A stretch of DNA of 15,245 bases from Actinomortierella ambigua (lineage: Eukaryota > Mortierellomycota > Mortierellomycetes > Mortierellales > Mortierellaceae): contig JAAAJB010000731.1 in the NCBI GenBank assembly GCA_016098155.1, forward strand, positions 1 to 15,245, in the 5' to 3' direction. Position numbers and translations under genes: made by a program. The notes under the pieces are model-generated. The model searched no databases. It was given only the letters and a program-made list of their open reading frames with translations, and was not told the DNA's origin. This document shows, piece by piece, positions 8,312-15,242 of the stretch. Each line of letters begins with the position of its first letter. The first letter of the stretch is position 1.

Positions 8312-8547
8312 GGCCCTGGTTGTCAGGTCCCCTCTTTTACGTGGGTTTGCTTTCTATGCTTTTTGTGCTCAGTACGAGTATCGAGTCAGCAAAGTGAGGT
8401 ACTCTGAAGGTATGATCCCAGTGCTACCCGCACCATTAGCGAGGTACCTCCCTCTCTTACCATGTCATTTAATTCCTCCTCGGGGGCCCTTTTTCTCAAT
8501 CCTTTTGTTGTTGTTTTTGTTTTTGTCGTCGTAGTTGTTGTTGCTGT

Positions 8548-8929
8548 CTAGCCTCGTTTTTTTGGACTCAGGGCACAAACATCTCCGGCATCCTTCCCGA
8601 CGAGGGATGTGCACCCAACCTCTAAGAAATGAGCATTTGAATTGTCGTCACAAACGGCGATCTTGTCCCGTAACGCGATACCAACTGTCCAACAACGCAA
8701 GCAACCTCTCCAATTAGTTTCGCCTTCTACCCTAACCAGTGTCTTCTTTCTCTCCGTGGTCAAGAGCACGTCTTTGAGCCAAGCACCCCTCGAGTATAGA
8801 CTGCAGCGGAACATATATCGCGGGATTTCTTCTTCACTTCTAAACGGCATAGTTCTTTGACGGTGCAGACGAGTACAAAAGTACATACTCATGCAGATCC
8901 ATACCCTCACCGAGTGATAGTGGATGCAT
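8548..8929 (-). CDS. Candidate small gene, about 110 aa, unknown
   Basis: The preferred model starts at ATG 8929. It reads 13 codons plus two bases to 8889, skips a 49-base intron (donor GTATGT at 8888, acceptor GTTTAG at 8840) and continues 8839-8548 to TAG. An upstream in-frame stop makes 8929 the first ATG. The main exon shows coding structure: 35 of 96 codons begin with G and about 63% with a purine. The protein is soluble-looking with several Cys and Trp residues (segments MHPLSLGEGMDLHESEEEIP, LRCWTVGIALRDKIAVCDDN, GCTSLVGKDAGD) and a basic end. The intron lacks a clear CTAAC branch and is short. Unspliced alternatives are a 128-aa frame from ATG 8934 or a 100-aa frame from ATG 8850, with the same C-terminus. 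A plus frame at 8642-8860 overlaps and is Ser/Leu/Gln rich. No family is recognised. Confidence 0.42.
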
Positions 8930-8934
8930 TGCAT

Positions 8935-9373
8935 CGAATGAAGAAGGGAGGAGGCGTTGCAGACTTTTGGAACACAAAGAAAAGGGTAAACTGAAGGGGC
9001 CAAAAATGCGCTAATTTCTGGTCAAAGAGACCTTGCTGTCTACCTGTGCATGTTACTGACATGCCCGAACAGTGTGTGAACAAACAGCATGACAAAAACA
9101 GGGTTGACTGGAATAGCCCTGAACAACAATAACAACATCATCACCTTCAACAATAAAAACAAACAGAGGAGCGGGCGTTCTACCATCGGGCGTGCAGCAG
9201 GGTTGTGATGTTCAAACTAACAACACACAGAAATGGGGGAAAACTTTATCCATCTGCAGGTTCAAAACTAACCTGTTGACTTGACCGTCTCTTTCCCAAC
9301 CTCCTTCTCTCTCAAAAACGTTTGTCACTCTTTCCCAGCACACAACAGTTGGCACACCTGCTAATCTTTTCAG
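8935..9373. other. No confident gene; intron-like signals on plus
   Basis: A 39-codon ATG frame at 9089-9208 (plus) has a short Asn run from AAC/AAT codons and a basic end. It is followed by CTAAC and ACACACAG at 9217-9230 and by a second CTAAC near 9269. These look like splicing signals, and GCTAATC then CTTTTCAG follows at 9360-9373. I could not build one phase-consistent model from them. Confidence 0.35.
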
Positions 9374-9639
9374 GGTTCTTTCTGTGCTTTTATTGAACCG
9401 AGTTCGTCTTCAGATTCAGAAAGAAGGCAAGGGGTCCATTTTTTTTTTTTTTACTCTACCGTTACCTGATAGTGTTCTTATTGACAGGTGCCCTTCGCAA
9501 CACCCTCGTTGGCTCTCTTATTTTGGGTAAGTAGACAAATCGATTTGTTGTAGAAAGGAAACCGTGTGGCACTGCTTTACAGGCAGAAAGAGAGAGAGAG
9601 GCAGTGCTTGCCTTCCCCTCCGTCGTACAAATGCGATGA
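9374..9639 (+). CDS. Candidate cluster of short exons, unknown
   Basis: Three acceptors and one excellent donor line up on plus. GCTAATCTTTTCAG ends at 9373, CTGAT with TTATTGACAG ends at 9487, GTAAGT lies at 9527-9532, and GCTTTACAG ends at 9582. The 39-base segment 9488-9526 is thus framed by an acceptor and a perfect donor, and the following intron would be 56 bases. Read in phase 0 it gives VPFATPSLALLFW, continuing from 9583 as AEREREAVLAFPSVVQMR with TGA at 9637-9639. A second frame through the same exons is also open, to a stop near 9670. The segment 9375-9431 reads VLSVLLLNRVRLQIQKEGK but lacks a good donor before the T tract at about 9439-9453. No family is recognised. Confidence 0.3.
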
Positions 9640-9872
9640 CAGAAAAGTACTCTGCGAATCGTAGACAGCTTTCGCTCACATTGTAGCTCCCTGGAGCTTT
9701 AGAGAGCGGGTTCGATTTCATTTCTTCCTGCCATGCAGGATGCAATAGAAGAATTCATAGTTCGATCTGCTATATATCCAGAAGAAAACAAGGTCGCTCA
9801 CACACCCTTTCTCTCCTTCCCTCCTCTCTCGCTGTCTCTTTTCGAGCAAGGAAAAGATGAGATAGGAGCCCA

Positions 9873-9989
9873 ATGAGTAAGAACGATCCTCCTCTCACAA
9901 TCGTGATTCGCTTGAACATAGTGCCGGAAGAAAAAATCAAAAAATATCTCAATGAACACATTGTGCATGTCGATCCCGCCATAGGCTGA
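9873..9989 (+). CDS. Candidate micro-ORF or first exon, 38 codons
   Basis: An ATG frame of 38 codons follows a CT-rich stretch (9797-9840) of the kind seen before fungal starts. About 70% of its codons begin with a purine. The predicted protein is compact and mixed: a hydrophobic strand-like segment (LTIVIRLNIV), then a charged segment (PEEKIKKYLNEH), ending in HVDPAIG before TGA. It could be a first exon, since GTGCAT and GTCGAT lie near its end, but neither is a good donor. The minus strand frames over it are Phe/Leu rich. The strand-then-helix pattern is too short to assign a fold. Confidence 0.3.
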   Translation: MSKNDPPLTIVIRLNIVPEEKIKKYLNEHIVHVDPAIG

Positions 9990-10031
9990 CATCGGCCTTC
10001 TGGAGCACTGGGTTGACTGTGTTCCCCAATA

Positions 10032-10126
10032 GTACAGTAATATGAGGGAACAGTTCATTCTGTGTACAGTGTTACTGTACTGCTGAGCGGGTAAAAAGTG
10101 TACAGTACGGGTATCCAAGCTGTACA
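10032..10126. repeat. Cluster of GTACAGT/ACTGTAC motifs
   Basis: GTACAGT occurs at 10032-10038, 10064-10070 and 10100-10106. Its complement ACTGTAC lies at 10074-10080, and TGTACA at 10121-10126. The second and fourth form a perfect 7-bp hairpin with a three-base loop. No known factor site is claimed. Confidence 0.7.
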
Positions 10127-10583
10127 TACTCTTCTGTCAGCTTTGTCTCCAGGATGAAACTCAGATCATCTTAGTCTGCTGTGCTTCTATAATTGTGACA
10201 TGGTGTGACATGGTGCGACAGACAACATAGGGCAAACCAAAGGGTCTACAACAGTAGTGAGGGAAGAGGGGATGCTTGAACAGATGGTCCATATAGAGAG
10301 GTATGTGAAGTAAACGTCGGGTCTTTGATCGCGGTACTGATTGTGTCCTCGCCTAGCCCTCATGGGTTTCCCAGAAGCCCACGTCCTCGCTAATCCCCTC
10401 TTTCAACTGCGTGTTTTTGCTCTCGTTGTTGGGTTACCAGCATGGCCAAAGCCCAAAGGAAGGAATAAATAGAAAAATATAACCGAGTCAGGATACGGTA
10501 CAATTCTTACACTCCTCAATTCCAGATAGAGCATTTTAGGCAGGCTTACCCACTTATTTTCTCTTACAGGTAAACATTTGTAT
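10127..10583. other. No gene seen
   Basis: The composition is balanced with frequent stops in all frames. The only structure noted is the short tandem repeat at 10194-10220. Confidence 0.5.
10194..10220. repeat. 10-bp tandem repeat, about 2.7 copies
   Basis: TGTGACATGG is present twice in tandem and followed by TGCGACA, a partial copy with one change. Confidence 0.85.
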
Positions 10584-10630
10584 TCACCTTGTGCGAGCCC
10601 TTTGCTGCTGACAATTGCACATAGTAGTGA

Positions 10631-10660
10631 GGGCAGCGATGAGCAGGGCAGCGATGAGCA
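10631..10660. repeat. 15-bp perfect tandem duplication
   Basis: GGGCAGCGATGAGCA is repeated exactly twice, followed directly by T12. On minus it reads MLIAALLIAALT in a 25-codon frame that resembles a short signal peptide. This arises from the duplication, so I do not call a gene. Confidence 0.9.
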
Positions 10661-10741
10661 TTTTTTTTTTTTGGCTGCGAGGATGCTGGATAAGGTTAAT
10701 TGCTCTCGAGCAGATTTTTTGACATAAAAATGGGCTGTTGC

Positions 10742-10933
10742 TCAAGTCAGATGGGCGAGGTCTCGTTGTGCCTCCGCCAGTATTGATTTTTGGAGACTTG
10801 GACAACAGGTTCGGGTGTCAGCAGGCCTTGGGCGTACATGGTTGGGCACTTTCAGCTCGCTCTCCAACACAAAGCCAAAACATTGCTGGGCAACTTTCGC
10901 GACGCGGATGAGTTGGCTCTTGCGTTCATGCAT
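10742..10933 (-). CDS. Candidate 63-aa ORF or last exon of the next gene
   Basis: The frame runs from ATG 10933 to TGA 10742. Only 7 of 64 codons begin with T and 18 begin with G, a coding-like pattern. The protein is mixed and basic (ERKSQLIRVAKVAQQCFGFV, then LESELKVPNHVRPRPADT), with no recognised domain. It lies on the same strand as, and about 500 bases beyond, the GTATGT donor at 11466. CGCAAG at about 10921 would join it in phase 0 to that upstream gene, so it could be that gene's last exon. The implied intron is long for this genome style. It may equally be an independent small ORF or chance. Confidence 0.3.
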   Translation of the reverse strand: MHERKSQLIRVAKVAQQCFGFVLESELKVPNHVRPRPADTRTCCPSLQKSILAEAQRDLAHLT

Positions 10934-11200
10934 GTGGATTAAAGACCAATGAGTAAGGAGAAAGAAAGGAACGAAGGGCAGACGGAAACATACTTCTACT
11001 ACCCCAATCTCGCGATATTCTCCGTGCTCTCCTATTTGTTCGTCCGTAAGAAGGTGTAGGACGAGAACGTCCACAACGAAGAATAGCTTTGTACATCTGT
11101 TCATTCGCAACTCTTTGCCCCAACAGTTACCTCAGAACGGCGCCAACCTGTGAACTTATTTCGTACACCCGCGACAAAAAAAAATAGTGCGTGAGAAATG

Positions 11201-11342
11201 TTTCCTGTCTCCTGTTTCCTTTCCTCCTTTCCTCCTTTCCTCCTTTCCTTTTTTTTTTTTTTTTTTGCCCTTCTTTCTCTCTTTTTCTTTCTTTCTCGTT
11301 TTTTCTCTTTTCTTTCTCTTTCTCTCTCTCTCTCTTTCCCTC
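11201..11342 (+). repeat. Long polypyrimidine tract (purine on minus)
   Basis: About 140 bases are nearly all C and T, including repeated TTTCCTCC units near 11218-11248, a T tract of about 18 near 11249-11266, and CT repeats near 11318-11336. Frames crossing it on plus (Phe/Ser/Leu) and on minus (Lys/Glu/Arg) are artefacts of composition. It lies just beyond the donor of the minus-strand gene, so it is probably intronic or 3' flanking. Confidence 0.9.
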
Positions 11343-11439
11343 TGGTCTCTTTCGCTCGTCGGCAACGAAGCCAAAGCCCCCAATCTATCTTTGTTATCCC
11401 ATACGCTGCCAGCAATGCAAATTGATCTTGCATGCACCT

Positions 11440-13101
11440 TTAGCCACACAGTACATTCAAACATACCTCAGATTCCGTATTAGCACCGCTATATTCGTCC
11501 AGTCCCTGTCGAGACTGTGGCGGTTGGTACGACTGGCGCGAGTGGTGGTGCTGCTGCTGCTGCTTTGTTTGGTAGTCAAATTGATTGTGATTGGTAATAG
11601 ACGTTGGTGTTAACGGAGATGCAGTGGCAGAAGAAGGAGAAGCAGTGGCAGGAAAGCCGTTCCCCCGTGCCATTACCATGCGTGGTGAAAAAGCACCATG
11701 TTCGTCCAATGAGGAGCGAGCAGTATGGTAGGAATCGGTGGTGATGTTGGAAACTGTGGCCATCTTGGCTGCATGGAACTTGGGCATGGTCTTGGGAGGA
11801 GGGGGCAGAAGGATGCGAGCCGGAATTAAAATATGCGGCGCCGTCACTCTCCTGGCCGCCACTATCGATGCCGGTACCTTGGCCAGGATCTGCCTCCGCC
11901 TTTCCTCCTCGGCCTCGTCCTCCTCATCTGAAGCGTCATCTAGGAAGAGGGACGCAGAGGGCGTGCCTGCAAACGAGTTTCGCCGCTGCAGATCTTCAGG
12001 TGCTGGTGGCCTCTCCTCTGCCGCCTCTTCACCTTGCGATGGTTGTCGATGTTGATTCTGGAGTTGTTGCTGTCGCAAAAATTTCTCCATTGGAGAGGCG
12101 CATTTTGTAGTTGTTGGCGGTGGTGGCGGCGGTGGTGGTGGTGTTGCTGCCGATGGTCTGCTGGTGGCTGGAGAGATACCGGCGGTCTTTTCGGGCTCCT
12201 GTTCACTGCTATTTAGAGGATGATGAGGCTGCTCCTGTTGTCTTGTTGTTTGGTTCAGATAAGCCTGCAGAGCCTCCAGCTGCTGCTGGTGACGAGGTCG
12301 TGGCTGTATGTTGCCCCTGATTTGTTCCCTGTCGCTATCAGTCATAGTTGTGGTGGTGGTGGTAGTGGTGGTGGCGGTGGTGGTGGTGGTGGCGGTAGCC
12401 GTAACGGGCTCTACATTGACGGATTCTGATGACTTGGTGATGATAGGAGAAATGGATTTGCTTGTGCTAGTGGCGGTTTTGGGGCTCTCGACCTCGGCTA
12501 TCTCCTGGTGTGGGTGCAACATGATTTCTGCTCGACTGCTGACGCTGGCTCTGGATGCGACTGGCTTGGATTTTGAGGCTGTTTGGATACGCAGTTGATC
12601 GTCTTCAGGGGACCAGAATGGATTGATGGGGCTGCGGTCTGTTGGCCATGGGAATGGGGGTGAGGAGCAAGAGCTGGAAGTGGTCGGAGAGAGCTGGCGT
12701 TCGAGCAACATGTCTGGCTGCCAGGGCTCACGCTCTAGCTCGCTAACGATGAGCATATCTTCATCCTGGTCTTCGAATTCACGCATGGAAGGCGAGCGTA
12801 GTCGTGGACGGCGTTCCTAAAATTATCAACCCACCATCGGGGCATCACCGCATCACACCGTCATGGGAGGGGGGTTAGAAATTGCGATAGGGCAATAAAA
12901 TTGGAGCAACGAGAGAGGGTGCCACCAAAATGTGCATGAGCGAATAGGATTGGAGCCTGGATCACGTCGTGTTGTGACACCAAGTTTAGGGGATCTCTCT
13001 CTCGCTCTCTCTTTCATCTTCGCCGGTGTTTCTTAACTCTGTTGTTGTTGTGGCGAGCTTACCTTGAGAGTCTTTCTCTTGGGCATAGTTGCTGTAGCCA
13101 T
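11440..13101 (-). CDS. Disordered Ser/Thr/Pro/Gln-rich protein, probably nuclear; at least 463 aa
   Basis: Exon 1 is 13101-13063 (13 codons, ATG start). Intron 1 is 13062-12817 (GTAAGC donor, TTTTAG acceptor, phase 0). Exon 2 is 12816-11467 (450 codons). The junction gives PKRKTLK followed by ERRPRLR, a strongly basic bipartite-like nuclear localisation signal near residues 7-20. Features in the 463-residue model: an acidic and hydrophobic segment near 27-45, a Thr run near 153-170, a Gln-rich LEALQAYL segment near 190-205, a Pro run near 239-247, an RRNS kinase-type site near 291-294, an acidic block at 306-318, a denser conserved-looking stretch near 322-365, and a Gln/His run near 430-438. 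About fifteen Ser-Pro/Thr-Pro sites suggest CDK or MAPK substrates. No enzyme domain is seen and I do not recognise the family. If translation continues past 11467 without splicing, it ends eight residues later at 11440. Confidence 0.85.
11461..11466 (-). other. Probable splice donor GTATGT ending exon 2
   Basis: The minus-strand sequence reads CTGAG followed by GTATGT, a top-class fungal donor in phase 0, immediately after codon 463. If it is used, the protein continues in exons below 11400. If it is not, eight more codons and a TAA follow. I could not fix the acceptor. Confidence 0.55.
12110..12148 (-). repeat. In-frame (CCA/CCG)n repeat coding Pro run
   Basis: A CCA/CCG trinucleotide repeat within exon 2 encodes nine Pro in a row, flanked by Thr codons. 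It is likely to vary in length between strains. Confidence 0.8.
12347..12400 (-). repeat. In-frame (ACC/GCC)n repeat coding Thr/Ala run
   Basis: The same trinucleotide repeat family as at 12110-12148 is read here in a different phase, giving Thr with occasional Ala instead of Pro. Confidence 0.8.
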
Positions 13102-13248
13102 GGTCTGTGGGTGATTCCTTGCTCGAGGAGGATGAAGAGCGAGGGGTTGGTTAGAGGAATAATAAGAAGAGAGATGAAAGAAAAAAAAAAGATTGCGAGG
13201 TTCGAAGGGGGGGATGTACAGGTGGTGAAGGGGAGAGGGGGAGGGGGG

Positions 13249-13255
13249 TTTTATA
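13249..13255 (-). promoter_or_regulatory. TATA box of the minus-strand gene
   Basis: The minus strand reads TATAAAA, preceded by CGCTC and followed by a C/T tract. It lies 148 bases upstream of the ATG at 13101, leaving room for a pyrimidine-rich leader. A CCAAT pentamer on plus lies farther out at 13413-13417. The match and position are good, but there is no direct evidence of the start site. Confidence 0.5.
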
Positions 13256-13259
13256 GAGC

Positions 13260-14009
13260 GTTGAGGGCAGGAGACGCAAAACAGAAAAAAAAGGAGGCAC
13301 AAGGTGGTGGAAAGGCGCAAGTCGAAATGAGATTGAGAGAAAAAAAGAGGGTGGTAAATATGGCTTTTTTTCTTTTTTAAAACAGCAGGCTCTGAAGGTG
13401 TAGCTAGTCCCACCAATATGCAGGCGTGGCAAGCAATATGACAACAGTGGGAGGGCAATGGGAGACAGAAAAATAAAAAAGCAGGGTTAAATGAGAAGCA
13501 AATGAGAAGCAGGCAATGAGCACAAATGAGTAATGCAAGCGAATGAGGTATGAAAAGAGGAGGCTGTGGAGTTGAGGTTGGGTAGCGTGCAATAGACAAA
13601 AAAAAAGAAGTAAAGAGGAGTAGAGGAAGGAGGAAGAAGAAGAAAAAAAGAGAGAAATGTTGTGAACGAGGGTGAGTTTTTAAAAGAGTCCAAAGGAGAC
13701 ACAGAGAGGAGTGAGAGTGAAAGAGATGATGAGTGAAGTGAGTGCGTGAGCGATGCGATGGTGTGAGTGAGTGAACGAGAGCAGGAAAGAGTTGAAGAAG
13801 AGATCAAAAAAAAAAAAAAAAAAGAGGTGGGGAAAGGAGGGTCAAATATGCGTTTGGGCCTAACAGCAATCAACCGCGCAAAAGAGGGCTAGGTAGGCTT
13901 TTCCAGACCTACCAGCCTGTCTGGTTGACTGGCTGTTCAACATGTTGTTGGGTTCAGGTTTGTTATGCTGTTTTGTCCATTTTTGATTGTCTGTCCATCT
14001 GCCTGAATG

Positions 14010-14010
<1 letters not shown>
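13260..14010. other. Intergenic region upstream of the minus gene
   Basis: The plus strand is purine-rich (AAGAGG, GAGTGAG), so the minus strand is a CT-rich leader-like stretch giving Ser/Leu/Phe frames at 13033-13873. An A18 run lies at 13806-13823. I see no gene; this is probably promoter and leader DNA shared by the two divergent genes. Confidence 0.5.
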
Positions 14011-14042
<32 letters not shown>

Positions 14043-14108
14043 TTGTCCCTCCCTCTCTCTCTCTTGTCTGTCGGCCTGTCGGCCTGTCTGTCTGTCTGTC
14101 TGTCTGTC
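14011..14108. repeat. (TGTC)n tetranucleotide arrays
   Basis: Two arrays, at about 14011-14040 and 14085-14108, each hold five to seven TGTC units. They are separated by CT-rich sequence and followed by a short GCTT array. Frames across them read Cys-Leu-Ser-Val because the 4-base unit has a 12-base coding period. Confidence 0.9.
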
Positions 14109-14203
14109 CTGCTTGCTTGCTTGCCTACGTTGTCAGACTTTTGCCTGCCCTGGAGGAGGGTGGGAGCGGGTGGACACGTTAAAACAGTTGGACCGGGTGG
14201 CAG

Positions 14204-14278
14204 TTTTAGGTTAGGTTGGTAGGGCCTGGCCTTGTCCTGGCTGGGCTAGGTTGAGCTGGGTTTAGGTTTAGGTAGTTT
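14204..14278. repeat. Degenerate TTAGG/TTTAGG-rich stretch
   Basis: Words such as TTTTAGGTTAGG, GGCTAGG and TTTAGGTTTAGG recur over 75 bases. The repeat is imperfect and internal. Stops occur in the plus frames. Confidence 0.6.
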
Positions 14279-14419
14279 ATGTCCTCCATGCTTCATGTGC
14301 TCGATCCACGTTAGGGTGGGTGGGGACCTCTGTGTCCCTTTGGGGTCAGGTTCTGCCCTGGATGTTGTTTTGTTCATCATCCTCCCCCTTCCTGTCCCGC
14401 CACGCACTGTCCTCTGGCG

Positions 14420-14448
14420 ACACACGCACACACACACACACACACACC
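14420..14448. repeat. (CA)n dinucleotide microsatellite
   Basis: About thirteen CA units lie in a CT-rich stretch upstream of the plus-strand gene's probable start. Confidence 0.9.
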
Positions 14449-14655
14449 CTCTCCCCCTTTCACATAGCACACATTGCATATGCGCGCACACTCACATTCT
14501 CTCAGTCCCCATCCCACCCTACCCTTTCCCTGCCTACCGACCTATCTACCCACGCACCCTCACGCCACACCCTCTTCTTCATCTTTTGTTTTCATTCTTT
14601 TCTGTTGTTTTCGTCATCGCGTCAAAACTCCATCTGTATTCCAGCTTGCCCTACT

Positions 14656-15051
14656 ATGACTCCATGGGCGCTCTACTGGGAATCTGTAGATGGCCACCCT
14701 CTTGCCCTAGAATTCCTTCGTTCTTTACTGCTAGGACAAACAACCAGGTGCCAGTGGCAATGGTGACAGCAGTGATGATGATGACGATGAAGAAGAAGAG
14801 CGTGATGATGATGGTGATGATGAGGAGGAGGTGGTGGATAGTTCTATCCCCACTATATCCCATCCATTCTCATCGTGTGCGTGCCAATCAAGTTGATCTC
14901 CTCGCTGCGGCTACCCGTGGGATCAACTCTTTTTTTTTTTTTTTTTTTGGACCCATCACTTTGCACAGCAGACTCTGAAACCATCACGCTAGGAGGACGA
15001 GGAGGGGGGCGACTGCACTACCAGGACTTTGCACGTCATGCCACCTTGTGG
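14656..15051 (+). CDS. 5' part of a plus-strand gene with acidic domain, unknown
   Basis: The preferred model is exon 14656-14685 (ATG, reading MTPWALYWES), intron 14686-14734 (GTAGAT to CTGCTAG, 49 bases), exon 14735-14876, intron 14877-14968 (GTGCGT to TGCACAG, 92 bases, with an 18-base T tract) and exon 14969-15051 followed by GTATCC. All junctions keep phase. Residues from exon 2 are acidic (Asp runs, Glu runs) ending VVDSSIPTISHPFSS. Exon 3 gives DSETITLGGRGGGRLHYQDF then ARHATLW. Alternatives: the first exon may read on as VDGHPLALEFLRSLL to about 14747 and skip the acidic repeat, or start at an acceptor ATTCCAG at 14644. Exon 3 may instead stay open to 15192. The gene probably continues beyond the window. 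The acidic block suggests a chromatin or nuclear role, but no family is recognised. Confidence 0.42.
14772..14837 (+). repeat. GAT/GAA/GAG trinucleotide-rich segment
   Basis: A mixed GAT, GAC, GAA and GAG repeat encodes the Asp/Glu block in the proposed exon. Other frames read Met or contain TGA stops, and the minus strand reads Ile or Ser. Confidence 0.8.
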
Positions 15052-15069
15052 GTATCCGCTGTTTCGGCC

Positions 15070-15096
15070 CTCCTCCTCCACCTCCTCCACCTCCTA
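15070..15096 (+). repeat. CTC/CAC triplet-rich tract
   Basis: CCTCCTCCTCCA-type units lie in tandem. The tract may be part of an intron after GTATCC at 15052 or the Leu/His-rich end of an extended exon 3. Confidence 0.7.
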
Positions 15097-15213
15097 CCCA
15101 TACGCTACCCTCACGCTTTCCTTGCAACCTGCGTGTGTATGTGTACGTATATGTATCTCTGGTGCCTTGGATGTGGCCTGCTGCTCACCTGAAATGTGAG
15201 CAACATCCTTTCT

Positions 15214-15242
15214 AAAAAAAAAAAATAAAAAAAAATAAAAAG
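15214..15242 (+). repeat. A-rich tract at window end
   Basis: An A12 run and two AAAAAT-type runs close the window. It is simple sequence. Confidence 0.9.

Noticed and set aside
9700..9720. GGTTCGATTT resembling a tRNA T-loop
   Set aside because: No pairing acceptor stem, D-arm or anticodon arm could be placed around it.
10584..10670. Signal-peptide-like short frame MLIAALLIAALT on minus
   Set aside because: The hydrophobic run is the translation of an exact 15-bp tandem duplication and the frame ends after 25 codons.
11187..11613. Plus-strand ORFs over the pyrimidine tract
   Set aside because: They are Phe/Ser/Leu translations of a polypyrimidine tract and overlap the 3' end of the well-supported minus gene.
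11738..12820. Several plus-strand ORFs opposite exon 2
   Set aside because: They are antisense shadows of the minus-strand coding exon and its GGT/GGC repeats.
13033..13599. Upstream extension of the disordered-protein gene to a 188-aa frame
   Set aside because: The extension is Leu/Ser/Pro/Phe sequence from CT-rich leader DNA and includes the TATA box. The ATG at 13101 with the following donor fits better.
14011..14108. TGTC arrays as a CRISPR array
   Set aside because: Units are 4 bases in direct tandem with no spacers.
14204..14278. TTTAGG repeats as telomeric DNA
   Set aside because: The units are irregular, few and internal, next to ordinary intergenic repeats.
14295..14978. 227-aa plus ORF
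   Set aside because: It begins in repeat DNA, translates the CA repeat as Thr-His and the GAT repeat as Met, and conflicts with the phase-consistent spliced model.
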